DNA from: Norana najaformis
Lineage: Eukaryota > Annelida > Clitellata > Crassiclitellata > Hormogastridae
Assembly (NCBI GenBank): GCA_964023275.1
Contig: OZ029916.1
Location: 13,570,607-13,634,606, forward strand
Reading direction: 5' to 3'
Length of the DNA: 64,000 nt
Positions 54,501 to 64,000 of this stretch are shown here, piece by piece (position 1 is the stretch's first letter; each line of letters opens with the position of its first letter). The position numbers were made by a program, and so were the translations under genes. The notes beneath the pieces were generated by a model. That model made no database searches. It had not been told where the DNA came from and worked only from the letters and a program-made list of their open reading frames with translations.

Positions 54501-55475
54501 ATGCGAACATCCTTAAGGTTATGGCTACCTCCAGACGGAGCTGCATTAACCAACCAAATCGACAGTTCAAAACGTAGTCTGAAATGTGTGCTTTTAAATA
54601 ACGGCAACAAATTTGGTTCTATTCCAATCGGTCACTCCACCAGGATGAAAGAAGAGTACAATGCCATCTCTTTAGTACTGGAAAAGATAAAATACAAAGA
54701 ACATCAATGGGTAATTTATGTAGACTTGAAGATGGTAAATTTCCTCCTTGGTCAACAAAGTGGCTACACAAAGTATCCCTGCTTTTTGTGTCTTTGGGAC
54801 AGTAGAGCCAAGCATGAACATTGGACAAGAAAAGATTGGCCTTCGAGGAAAGACATGGTGGTTGGAGCTCAAAATGTAATCAAGGAATCTTTGGTGGCAC
54901 GAGATAGGATCATACTGCCACCACTACATATAAAGCTAGGCCTGATGAAACAATTTGTCAGGGCTTTGAATAAAGAAGGTTCATGCTTCGAATACATAGT
55001 ACACAAGTTACCAGGAATTACAATGGAAAAATTGAAGGCTGGAATCTTCGATGGTCCACAGATCAGGCAACTTATGAATGACCCACTTTTCATACCATCA
55101 ATGAATGAAATCGAATCTTGTGCCTGGTCTTCCTTTGTTCTTGTAACTAAAAATTTTCTTGGCAACAAGAAGGCAGACAATTATGCACAATTAGTAGAGG
55201 ATATGCTTCTTCATTTCAACAAGCTTGGCTGCAACATGAGCATTAAAGTCCATTATCTCCACAGTCACTTAGATCGCTTTCCAGAGAATCTTGGTGACTT
55301 CAGCGAAGAGCAAGGTGAAAGATTTCACCAAGACATCAAAACAATGGAAAATCGATATCAAGGAAGATGGGATGCACACATGATGGCAGACTATTGCTGG
55401 AATATTATGCGCGATTGTTCCGGCAGATGCCACACTCGGAAATCGTACAAAAGGAGCTTCTTCGGTGTCGAATGA
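54501..55475 (+). CDS. Transposase-like protein of unassigned superfamily (324 aa)
   Basis: The frame is intact. I recall similar proteins as multi-copy uncharacterised proteins in arthropods and cnidarians. Visible marks: IDSSKRSLKCVLL (D21), WVIYVDLKMVNFLLGQQSGY (D75), CFLC (C94, C97) followed by DSRAKHEHW (H105, H107), LPPLHIKLGLMKQFVRALN (140-158), VHYLHSHLDRFPENLGDFSE (250-269) and EQGERFHQDIK (E273). A D...D...C-x2-C...H...E order with a RNase H-like strand around D75 is what a DDE-type transposase would show; this is inference. Its place between matching inverted ends supports it. The N-terminus may be missing: a possible 39-bp intron (GT at 54441, AG at 54479) lies just upstream, so an earlier exon is possible. 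The start at 54501 is the first ATG only. Confidence 0.7.
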   Translation: MRTSLRLWLPPDGAALTNQIDSSKRSLKCVLLNNGNKFGSIPIGHSTRMKEEYNAISLVLEKIKYKEHQWVIYVDLKMVNFLLGQQSGYTKYPCFLCLWDSRAKHEHWTRKDWPSRKDMVVGAQNVIKESLVARDRIILPPLHIKLGLMKQFVRALNKEGSCFEYIVHKLPGITMEKLKAGIFDGPQIRQLMNDPLFIPSMNEIESCAWSSFVLVTKNFLGNKKADNYAQLVEDMLLHFNKLGCNMSIKVHYLHSHLDRFPENLGDFSEEQGERFHQDIKTMENRYQGRWDAHMMADYCWNIMRDCSGRCHTRKSYKRSFFGVE

Positions 55476-55798
55476 CTTGAAATTTTTATAACAAACTTGT
55501 TCTGTTTGGTATCATATAAGTACAGTTTCAGGTACTACCATTTTCTTTTAAGTATTTGTATTATTATGTTTATTTAGTGTATCACATAATAAATTGAGCA
55601 CTACATAATTATAGCTATAGCCTTATGTTTATGGGCGAGCAGAGGCAAGGACTGGTATATGGCATAATGTTCTATATCTCGAAAACTAGACCTGTTGGGA
55701 GAAAACTGGTGCCTTTTCTGGAATCAGCAGGTCAAATATACCCAGAAACAGTTCTAACATTTGAGGCAACAAATTATGTGTTGGCCAGTGTAATCAAT

Positions 55799-57191
55799 GA
55801 TGGATATGGCCATAAAAATTACAACCTACAATATGTATGGGTATAACCAAGGTAGTGTGTTTCTAAAGGAGTTGTGTAATTCTAACGATATTATTGCTGT
55901 TCAGGAACATTGGCTTGGGAAACATGCTTTAGACAAAATCTTGCATTTTCATGGTGATTTCAAGGGCTTTGCTTGGTCAGCAATGGACGAGAGACTTGAA
56001 ACTGGTCTTCTTATGGGAAGGCCTTTTGGAGGGTTAGGACTACTAGTTAGGAAAAGCCTGAATTTTGATGTTTCTTATGTCATGGTTCAATCTGACTGTC
56101 GCTGTGCATCGCTTAAACTCACCCTCAGTGGTGGCTTTCAATTGTTAATCATTATAGTTTATTTTCCATGTTATGAGGCGAGTTTAAAATATCAGACTGA
56201 GTTACTGGAATGCCTTGGATTTATAGAGAATTACATTCAGTCGTGTGATGCAAATGGCTTGATTATCTTAGGGGATATGAACTTTGAATGTCGAATTGAT
56301 AATAAGGGATTTAGACTATTTCACAGTCTTGTTAATGATTTCAATTTAATTAATGGAAAAGAGATATGTACATATGATGATAAATACACGTACATTAAAG
56401 AGTCTACTGGGCATCATTCTTGGATCGATCACATTTTTATGGACAAGAAGCTGTTTGCAAGACTTGTAGAATATAATATCGATGAAAATATTTTAAATCT
56501 CTCTGACCACCTTCCAGTAACCTGTTGTTTAGAATTGAAGGAACTACATACGCCAATAAAGATGAGGGGCCTGAATAATACTAGTGAAAATAAAGTGGGA
56601 GTGAGAAGATGGGATAAGGGTAATATACCTCTGTATTATGCACTAAGTGGTAGCTTGTTACAAAACATGTATGTTCCATATGATAACCTATCTTGTAATT
56701 GTGATGTATTCAAATGTAATCATTGGCAGTCTATAAATGATTATTACTGTTCCTTGGTTGACTCAATGTCTAAAGCTGCTGATAGGTCAATTCCCTTTCT
56801 AAAAGAGAACTCTTTAAAATATTATTGGAGCCCTGAGCTCAGGGATTTGAAGAAAGAGTCAATTGATGCTCATAATATGTGGGAAGTGTGTGGTAAACCG
56901 AAATCTGGAATAATTTATAATCTACGTAGAGATTGTAAATACAAATATAAATTAGCTATTAGACATGCTGCTGAATGTAAGGAGATGGATCTGGATGACG
57001 AAATAGCTCAACTCTATATTGCCAAAGATATGAATAAATTCTGGAAGAAATGGAATAATAAATTTTCTAAACGAAACCATATTCCAACTAATGTAAATGG
57101 TAAGATGAATGATCAAGATATTGCGGAAACCTTTAACAGGAGCTTTGCACAGAATAGTTTTGACTGTTATGAGGATGTTAGTTACAGGTAA
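55799..57191 (+). CDS. LINE ORF2, endonuclease part only
   Basis: The frame starts MMDMAIKITTYNMYGYNQGS and contains the AP-endonuclease blocks in order: DIIAVQEHWLGKHALDKIL (QEHW), RPFGGLGLLVRKSLNFD (GG block), LLIIIVYFPCYEASLKYQTE (VYFP), GLIILGDMNFECRIDNK (GDMN), STGHHSWIDHIFMDKKL (SxIDHI) and LNLSDHLPVTCCLEL (SDHLPV). These are the metal- and DNA-binding positions of the nuclease that nicks target DNA for LINE insertion. A linker with WSPELRDLKKESIDAHNMW follows. The frame stops at 57189 without a reverse transcriptase, so the element is cut off. The start codon overlaps the ORF1 stop once the inserted transposon is set aside. Confidence 0.8.
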
Positions 57192-59235
57192 TTTACTGGT
57201 AATTTTTAAATTACTGAATGCTTTTTACACATGAACTTTTTATTATCGTGTGCGCCCAGGTAACTTCTGTTAGACAAATCTCACATCTCCCTGCATATTG
57301 GCTTGGTTAATACCTTACAGATTAAAAAGCAGTGCTACTAGCCTGACATATTTACATTTCAAGTGCTGTTTAGTACTAAAGTTCATCAAAATAAAAGCAA
57401 TTATTCAATTTTCTGGATGTGGTTATCAAGATCTTTGGCATTACCAGTGTCACGGTGGTAAAACTATGGTGACACCAAAGCAACACAACCAGTAGCTGGG
57501 TCAGTGTTTTATGATGGATCCCTAAGTTTCACAATTTCCCTCTCTCTTGTAGCTGGGCAGTGGCAGAAGCCTGTCTTTTGTGTCCCAACACTGGTATATG
57601 CCACCTTGATTGTCACAACAAGTGTTGGGAAGGACAAGGAAACTAGGCAGTATGCGGACAAAATGGTGAAGCTTATTTTCCACCTTTCTTATTTCTGTGA
57701 GCTTTTCACGTTGGCATCAGTAGATCAGCGCAGACTTGCCAAAGCATTGGTGACTGTCACACTCATTTGCCATCTTTCAAGAGATTAGTGTGGCACAATT
57801 AGCAACTGGCTTTCAGATCTGCACAGTCCAGCTGGTTCACTGGAATCTAGCCTTTACAGGAGCTCATCATATGTTGTCGTTTATTAAGGAGTGTTGTGAG
57901 GACCTACTCAGGCTGAAGTGACATGCTAAGCCATGTGTGACTGATGGACTGCTGGGACATTGGAGACGATGATGATGATTATGATGATGATGATGATGCA
58001 GCCATAACCCCTTTCGTCATGAGTGGGTGGATAGGTAAGAGCAATGGATCCAGAAATCTATTACCAAATCCTAAACAACCTGGCATCTCTCCTTCCTGTG
58101 GTGGTCTAACCCATTCCTCGTTTTCTTCCTTCCCCATTGGAGTGCCAGGAGTCTGCACGTTTATCTATCAGTGTCTTGGTCCAGCTTATAAGGGCGCCAG
58201 TTATAACTGGGTTTAGCCAGTCTGTTGCCAACTTATCCTTTGGTCAGAGGCCTACCTCCACGGCTGAGATGGCTAATCATGGGCTTAAATTTGTTGATCG
58301 ACCCATTCCACATCCAGAGGGACAGACAGAATTGCTCACAATATACCTTACATAAATAAATTTATGAGAATACTGGTAAATTTGTGTAATTTTGCAATAT
58401 CATGTCACCATAAATTACTGATGCTTAATTTTGCAATATTACATTAAATTACAAGTAACATTCCAGTTGCTTCAAGTCCTACTTCTTCTTCTTTAGCTTG
58501 TAGTCCATCTACAGCGTACTAACCAATCTCATATATTTGGATATGTCTGATTGTATACAAGGGAGCTAATGTGGTCCATGTGAGATGACAAGTTGAGTAA
58601 GTAAAAAATACTTAATCAAAACAGCTTACATTTTATACACAAGTAAGATACTTAAGAGGGCATCAGGACAGAAATTCTTCAGTGCAAAAGTTGTAGACTT
58701 GTAGAGTGGTTTGGTCCTAACTATATTGTCTTAGTGGAAGCTTTAAGAGGAAGCTGGGAAGGATTGGCTGTTGAGCATTCCTGGTAATTTGCAGTGATTT
58801 CAACACTGTTTATACGTCTGCTCCTGAACCACTTAAAACTCTTGTTATGTGAAGTACAGCCAAATATTACTGGCATGTTGAAACGCCAAATCTGCTGCCA
58901 AAAAAGCTTAACACATACCGGAAATTGCCTTGCAAAGTGAGAATTTATGGCACTCAAAACATTCAGTTTTACAGTGCAGTGCACTCCACTAGTGGATCTC
59001 TGTCCACTGAGGCTTAACCTTTTCCTCTCATATACATGCCAGGTACCATCCTTGCTAAGGTGTAGGGTTTGCCAGGCATTTGCGATCAGGCCAGGTTTTG
59101 AATGTTGCTAATATTTCAGCTGCATTTTGCATGCCTTTGAGTTTGATGTTGAATTTTGATGATTTAAGAATTAACAATTATTATTAATTATAAGTATGTA
59201 TACATTGTAGTCATTGGTGAAAAAGTGCCACTGTC
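57192..59235. other. Unassigned stretch upstream of ECHS1
   Basis: A (GAT)n run lies at 57966-57998. Several small open frames exist on both strands without any recognised motif. No continuation of the LINE ORF2 was found. The last few hundred bases should include the ECHS1 promoter; no TATA box or other clear signal is seen. Confidence 0.4.
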
Positions 59236-59353
59236 ATGGCTTTGCTACAGCAGATTGTCACTACACTGATTCCAAGAAATGCTGCGCAAAAATTTCACTT
59301 GAAGTGTTTAAATATGTCGCCGTTCACCTTTTTTTGGCGGGGGAAATCAGAAG
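59236..59353 (+). CDS. ECHS1: ECHS1 exon 1 (start and transit peptide), predicted
   Basis: ATG 59236 opens [20 protein letters not shown] then [19 protein letters not shown], an N-terminus with spaced basic residues and almost no acids, as in mitochondrial transit peptides. It ends at a strong donor, AAG then GTATGT, leaving one base (G) that joins TG of exon 2 to give valine before TFKYL. About 40 residues precede the mature-type sequence, against about 30 in human. There is no sequence match to prove it; position, phase and composition are the evidence. Confidence 0.6.
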
Positions 59354-62300
59354 GTATGTATATTTATGTTGCATATTCATCTGTGTGGCAGTTATCAATT
59401 ACAGCATCTCCAATTCTGCCACTTCTCTTCAACCTGAGTACTGTTCTCATTCACAGTCGAACTGTCACTTGCAGCAGCTGGGAATTGGTCATTGGGTGAG
59501 TCTTCCTGTCACCAGACTCACTACTTGTAGACTCACTGAAGCAGTTTCTGGATTCACAGCACTTGATGTTATAGGTCATTTGCTGGTGTCTCTCTTGGGT
59601 TGTCTGCTTGTCTGTCTCCTTGTTTTTATATTCTGTTTGTTGTCTTTCTGTGAGATTTTCTGCCAGTTTATCTGTACAGCCACACTGTACAGATAGACTA
59701 GCAGAATAGGTGCAACTGACAAGGTCGAAACAGATTACTGTAATTATGTGTTTGAGGAAATATATAATTCTTAGTCATGGCCATTTTAACACATGTTATG
59801 GTTTTGCCTAGTGACATTCAAGTACCTCACAGTTAAATCAGTTGGAGAGAAATCTAACATTGGATTGATTCGCCTGAATGATCGTAGAACAATGAATGCT
59901 TTGACTTCAGTACTTGTCACTGAACTCAACCAAGTACTCTGGGACTTTGAACAAAATGAAAGCATTGCGTGTATGATACTGACCGGTGGTGAACGCGCCT
60001 TTTCTGGTCAGTCGCTTAGTATTTTGGCTTTGATATTTCTTTTCTTGGGTTTAATTTCTAGTCTTGGTCAACTTTTAGCTGTGTGATGCTGACAGTTTTT
60101 CAGCTGTTCTAATCTGGATACTTCAATACTCAGATCTAATCTAATGACTTCTATAGTGCCATTATCATGATGCCCAAGGCATCAATTAATGGTTGCTTCA
60201 AATGAAATCATAATCAAATTCATAATCCACTGGAGAAGCCAGGTCAAATTTCTATAGGTCAGAGAAACTACAGTGCAGTTCGTTTAAGACGAAAGACAGG
60301 GTACCAGCGTAAACATTTCGTCTTAACCGAATTTCTTATTAACCGTTAGGCAGACGTAAGCGCAGCATGCCAGCGAAAAACGCGTTATGGCTACATGATT
60401 AACTATGCAGCAGCAAATGACGCATAACCGTAGATGATCACGGTAGGCAACGAACTTTAGCGGCCATTTTTAGACGCGAGTGTCAGTAAACCGCTAGTCT
60501 GTTTCACGATGAAGCAGCAAGAGCGGGGTATTTTAAGGTTTTATGGAAGGGGTAAGGCCGATACATTCCATTATGACGCTATTTCAACAGCGAATCCGAT
60601 TGAATCCGAATTGGTCTCGGACAGAGAGAAGCCTTTGAACGAGGGTATAGTACCTGTAAATGTATGTGCTGATTGATTTGCGGCGGATGCCTATGTAGTT
60701 TGCACGGCACTTAGGAGAGCACTTAGGAGATTCTGACCATTGACCAGTGTCTTCTCCATATGGCAAAGACTTGTAAAAGTTAAGTTATGGTTGGTTGAGC
60801 TAATGAAAACAGATGAGTCTTTAAGTTTAGACCGGAATGACATCACAGAACTGACAGAACAAATCAGATTTGGCAGCAAATTCCAAAGCCATGGGACAGC
60901 AACTGAGAACACGAAAATCCAACAAGGCAGAGAAACCTGGAGTTAGGCAGTGCTGGGTATGCTAGTTAAAAAGAGATGAGTCTAAAGGTTTAGATCTGAA
61001 TAACATCAAGGAACTGATGGAATGCATAGTACTGGGCAGTGACTCCCAAAGCTGCAGACCAGCCACCAACAGTACTGTCCTGGTCCAAGGCACAGGAAGA
61101 GTCAAAGGGTCAGTTGATTTAGCGCTATCCATGTATTTGTTGGTTTGAGGGGTGAGAAAGGAGCAGAAGTAAGTTGGCTGATTGTGAACTCCTTGCCAGC
61201 ATGCCCAAGTATGGCCCATTTAATGTTTATGGGTATCCTGGCAGAGCTGTGAGAGATTTTAAACAGGGTTTGTTGCTAAATATGCATTCACTTTGTAGTG
61301 AATGCAGTGTGGGTGTATAAGATAAAAGGAATAGGCTTCAGAAGGATGTTGTTCAAGTAAAACCAGTGAGTGTGTCCTGACAGCGAAGTGAGGTGGTTGC
61401 TGGGGAGATTAAGAATGTTTGTATGACAGTGAACAGAAAAGAATGAAGATTAAAGTGAGCAGTGCATTGTGAATTCTTCTAGTGGGATCCAGCCGCAACA
61501 TTTTCTTTGCAGTCTAATGGTAGACTCTTATAAATATTCCTGATCTAGAAGCAGAGCAAGTGATTGGTTGAGACCCATTGCAGACTTTAAATATTCATAT
61601 CACTAGAGCAGCCTGTGATTGGTTGAGAATCAAATGCCGAACAAACCATAAATACCAAGTGCTTGATTTGAGATGTCAAATGTGCTTTCTGATTAATTTT
61701 GCAATAATGCTGTTATAAAATTATATTAAAAATTATAACGTGATCTGTTGCTCCACCATAATTTGATTTCTACAAATTTACATCTACCAGTAGTTCCAAA
61801 ACTCCAGTATTCGTGATGACTGTGAACTCAACCCTGATCCTTGCCACCTTGGAACTACAAACTTCTGCCATGTTAATCTTCATTCTATCCGGAATTATTT
61901 CTCTTTTCTACAAAATCACATTTTGGATCATACGGTAGATGTTCTTATTCTCAGTGAAACTTGTTTCCAGCCATCTGAGACACCTTCTTTAAATTCGGAC
62001 ATTGCTCCTTTTCTCTCTCCTACATGATAATTTCTCTAACTGGTAATCCATTTTACTGGCTTGGCTTATTCTTCACTGGGGACATGTCCTTCACTGTCTG
62101 TGCATGAAGTTGGTTCCGCTGTATTTAGCTTAGATTGGTGGTGACCCACTGCCTTTCACCTGTGATACCACCACTGTCCTGGCATCTTTTGGTGTTTCAG
62201 TCCAGCTGTAGCCTGTAGCTGGCAATCTACGTGCAAGGCCTCGTATCTGGTGCCATTGCTACAACACATAAAATAGAAGTCATTAGATTAGATTTGATAT

Positions 62301-63148
62301 GTTCAAGCTCTGTTGAATCATTGTTTGCATTTGCACTTTGCAGTTGGTGCTGACGTCAGAGAAATGAACATGCTTGAATTTCAAGATGTTCTAAATTCAA
62401 ATTTTCCTTCTGTTTTGTGTGAAGTGAGCAAATGTCGAAAGCCTGTTATTGCAGCTGTCAATGGTTATGCGGTAAACAAGACTTATTAATTTTGCCAGTT
62501 TTCTATTTGAATCTACTGTGGCATTGATTTCATATTAGACATACGTATCAAATTACTAGCTGCCATTTCAAATCCACAGTAGACTTGGAGAAACTGAGAA
62601 CATTACTTTGGAGTCACAAAGGCATCTGCATGAATGCTATGACAAGGGTTCATGTAAAAACATTCATCATAATATTTATTTCAGGCAGAGAGATAGAGAA
62701 AAGTGAGTTGTATCTGCATTGTTATTTAAATCAGTTCATAGTTAGAGTGGAAAATTATTTTGAGGGAAATGGAATCCACTTTTCCCACATGAAATTGGAT
62801 TAAAAATCAGCATTAATTCCTAATTAACAACGGGAGGTGAAACTAAATTGCTTATTTATTATTTCGTCATTATTGCATTCTGCTTTTGACTTAGGATGAT
62901 TCCAATGTTTGCCTTTCATGCTGATTTCCATTAATTTATTAAGTCACTAACGTGCTGCTTTTTTAATTGACAAAGTTTAATCATGACAGATGGCTGAAAA
63001 GGTGAAATTTAAAACTATGAATTGCTTAAGATTGTAAACTGTTGATAGGTTGGTGGAGGTTGTGAACTAGCAATGATGTGCGATATCATCTATGCGGGAG
63101 AGAATGCCGTATTTGCTCAGCCCGAGATTTCTCTTGGGACGATTCCAG
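59236..63148 (+). CDS. ECHS1: Enoyl-CoA hydratase, short chain, mitochondrial (ECHS1), exons 1-4
   Basis: Four exons join in phase through GT-AG introns and continue past the window. The product hydrates 2-trans-enoyl-CoA to 3-hydroxyacyl-CoA in mitochondrial fatty-acid beta-oxidation and in valine breakdown, as a hexamer in the matrix. Visible family blocks: [71 protein letters not shown] (substrate loop), [31 protein letters not shown] and [14 protein letters not shown]. The two catalytic glutamates of the family (in GGGCEL and QPEIS; Glu144 and Glu164 in the rat enzyme) are both present. Introns are 458, 2337 and 577 bp; the second is full of repeats. Exons from AGGTQRL onward lie beyond 64000. 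No break was seen, so the gene looks functional. Neighbouring transposons suggest no change in its role. Confidence 0.93.
59812..60006 (+). CDS. ECHS1: ECHS1 exon 2
   Basis: This 195-bp exon follows the acceptor TTTTGCCTAG and precedes the donor GTCAGT. It encodes [20 protein letters not shown] through [12 protein letters not shown], collinear with human [20 protein letters not shown] onward. It leaves one base for the next exon. Confidence 0.93.
60135..60268 (-). repeat. LINE 3' tail, family B, in ECHS1 intron 2
   Basis: On minus it reads TTAATTGATGCCTTGGGCAT then CATGATAATGGCACTATAGA and AGTCATTAGATTAGATCT, a family B tail. Confidence 0.7.
60269..60675 (+). mobile_element. Possible 5' end of a DNA transposon
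   Basis: The stretch starts near CAGTGCAGTTCG and has a perfect inverted repeat, TTAAGACGAAA ... TTTCGTCTTAA (about 60285-60335). A frame from ATG 60508 reads [20 protein letters not shown] then [20 protein letters not shown], resembling the N-termini of some transposon-derived proteins. It breaks off at about 60675 against LINE sequence. The family is not determined. Confidence 0.35.
60680..60935 (-). mobile_element. LINE C-terminal fragment
   Basis: The minus strand reads [20 protein letters not shown] then [18 protein letters not shown], the LWNxLP and FRSKLK blocks of a CR1/L2-like ORF2 end. Confidence 0.6.
60960..61262 (-). mobile_element. LINE C-terminal fragment
   Basis: The minus strand reads [56 protein letters not shown] and [19 protein letters not shown], again the end of a CR1/L2-like ORF2, related to but distinct from the piece at 60680. 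Confidence 0.6.
61800..62302 (+). mobile_element. Internally deleted LINE: endonuclease start joined to family B tail
   Basis: The 5' part reads like the beginning of a LINE endonuclease ([20 protein letters not shown] at about 61945-62010), yet at 62270-62300 the family B tail AGAAGTCATTAGATTAGATT already follows. The reverse transcriptase is missing, so the copy arose by internal deletion or template switching. It ends about 40 bases before the acceptor of ECHS1 exon 3. Confidence 0.55.
62344..62471 (+). CDS. ECHS1: ECHS1 exon 3
   Basis: This 128-bp exon follows TTGCACTTTGCAG and precedes the donor GTAAAC. It encodes [40 protein letters not shown] and GYA. It ends on a codon boundary. A LINE-derived insert ends only about 40 bases upstream of its acceptor. 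Confidence 0.93.
63049..63148 (+). CDS. ECHS1: ECHS1 exon 4, catalytic residues
   Basis: This 100-bp exon follows ACTGTTGATAG and precedes the donor GTACTT. It encodes [20 protein letters not shown] and [14 protein letters not shown] with both catalytic glutamates. It leaves one base (G) for an exon outside the window. Confidence 0.93.
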
Positions 63149-64000
63149 GTACTTGAATATTTAGTACTGTTTGTTCTTGAGATATTCATTTTTTTGCAAC
63201 TATTTTTGAAGACTCTTAATCGAATAAAGTGTCTGTAATGCATGTACTTCATGTGGCAGAGTACTTTTGTTGGGTGCATTTAGCATTTATTTATCCATGC
63301 ATGTTTTCTATTACTGGAGCTAGTAATAAATTGCTGAGAGATTAGAAACCATTTGCACCCATGTTGATCAAATCTGTTTTTTTATTTTTGTTTTGTTTAA
63401 GTTGTAAATTGTATTCCACCATTGACAGTCAGCAGTTTAAACTCAGTTCGTGTTCAACAGGTTGATTTAATTGATGAACAACTGGAACTTTTTTAAAATT
63501 GATGCTGATCATGAAACCTATAATCCTGTGATGTTTTGAATGGCAAAAATTGCCATTTTGATTCTAAAGCTACAAATTGCATCAAGAAATCAACATTTTT
63601 TGTGTTATAGGACAATAACCCCCTGGACAATAACCCCCCAGACAATAACCCCCGGGACAATAACCCCTCATGCAAAAAACCCCAGACAGTAACCCCCTAT
63701 GCTGATATATTAATTATGTAAATATACAGATAATGTATATTAATCATACAGTTTATATATTAATTTATTAGACATATACACCTCTTTTCGCACTCAAACG
63801 ACACTACACCATTTGCTAAATTTTTCGGCTTTATGTATACATAACCTTCAAAACTAAGTTTATCTTTTCCTTGATCAGATTTTATAAATTTCATCATGTA
63901 CAGAAATAGATCAAATTTTTAAACTTTGTATTTTCCATAAACCATTTCTATTATATATTAGTTGACCTCTTTCATGTTGTGTGGTAATTATTTCATGTCT
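63149..64000 (+). other. ECHS1 intron 4 (to window edge)
   Basis: Apart from the minisatellite, this is AT-rich sequence. The next ECHS1 exon (AGGTQRL block) is not found before the window ends. Confidence 0.6.
63611..63705 (+). repeat. Minisatellite, 15-bp unit, about five copies
   Basis: GACAATAACCCCCTG, GACAATAACCCCCCA, GACAATAACCCCCGG and two worn units follow in tandem. The minus strand therefore carries spaced GGGGG runs. It lies in the ECHS1 intron after exon 4. Confidence 0.85.

Larger units (their letters stand above)
53909..55790 (+). mobile_element. TIR DNA transposon with CACTGGCC ends and a transposase-like gene
   Basis: The ends CACTGGCCAACA (53909-53920) and TGTTGGCCAGTG (55779-55790) are perfect 12-bp inverted copies, with looser matching beyond (TTGTTGCCT on both sides). 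TAA flanks both ends (53906-53908 and 55791-55793). The 1882-bp element fits exactly into the junction between the two ORFs of a LINE. Inside is a 324-codon open frame (54501-55475), a TATATAAA box near 54360 and an AATAAA near 55588. CACT-type ends with a 3-bp duplication would suit the CMC (CACTA/Mirage/Chapaev) superfamily, and TAA would also suit PIF/Harbinger; neither is proven. Confidence 0.82.
52890..57190 (+). mobile_element. LINE with ORF1 and the endonuclease part of ORF2, split by a DNA transposon
   Basis: ORF1 starts at ATG 52931 and ORF2 at ATG 55799. Between them, at 53909-55790, sits a terminal-inverted-repeat transposon flanked by TAA. Taking the insert as later, the target read ...ACTAATCAATGATGG, in which the ORF1 stop TGA overlaps the ORF2 start ATG. 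ORF2 breaks off near 57190, after the endonuclease and linker, and no reverse transcriptase follows, so the copy is dead. The endonuclease type places it in the APE-type (Jockey/CR1-like) LINEs; I cannot name the clade. Unlike most LINE copies here, it is 3'-incomplete, not 5'-truncated. Confidence 0.8.

Noticed and set aside
57298-57788. Two small plus-strand frames after the LINE ORF2 as a possible RT continuation
   Set aside because: No reverse transcriptase block (GVPQGS, YADD or others) in any frame.
59214-59696. 160-codon plus-strand frame overlapping predicted ECHS1 exon 1
   Set aside because: It runs straight through a strong splice donor in a different frame and has no recognised domain.
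63493-63675. Small minus-strand frame with repeated GLLSRGLLS
   Set aside because: It is a by-product of the 15-bp minisatellite.

Overview
This is repeat-rich nuclear DNA from an animal, most likely a bilaterian invertebrate. That reading rests on host genes split by GT-AG introns and on the mix of repeats: CR1/L2-like and RTE-like LINEs, tRNA-derived SINEs, hAT DNA transposons and a Gypsy element with very short LTRs. I cannot name the species or phylum. There is no sign of bacterial or organellar DNA.

Two host genes can be read, both running off the window. On the left, minus strand, three internal exons (8130-7926, 7737-7499, 1851-1688) join in phase to encode an acid sphingomyelinase-like phosphodiesterase (SMPDL3 family). 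Its exon 1 and its 3' exons were not found. On the right, plus strand, four exons (59236-59353, 59812-60006, 62344-62471, 63049-63148) encode the N-terminal half of mitochondrial short-chain enoyl-CoA hydratase (ECHS1), and the gene continues past 64000. All internal splice phases agree in both genes.

The roughly 51 kb between them is almost wholly repeat. Left to right: LINE pieces in the SMPDL3 introns, including one LINE inserted in another; a 1.4-kb minisatellite of 26-bp units (10036-11445); two copies of an unclassified 1.5-kb repeat (14388 and 21961); more LINE 3' ends and SINEs (17-28 kb); a minus-strand LINE (28980-35610) split by an RTE-like LINE and by a young LTR element with 894-bp LTRs (31234-35363); a hAT-like transposon (40069-45830) carrying a Gypsy element (41377-45607); two more hAT-like elements (46440-47858, 48077-48659); a CR1-like LINE (49925-51790); and a plus-strand LINE (about 52900-57190) split exactly between its two ORFs by a 1.9-kb terminal-inverted-repeat transposon (53909-55790) that encodes a transposase-like protein.

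The best-supported new observations are the insertion boundaries: 8-bp duplications TATACTCT, GGTATAT(C/T) and ATGCAGAT for the three hAT-like elements, TATGG for the Gypsy element, GAAC for the LTR pair, and TAA for the CACTGGCC-ended transposon. The two host genes do not obviously work together. Everything was read by eye, with no database search, so family names above clade level are tentative.
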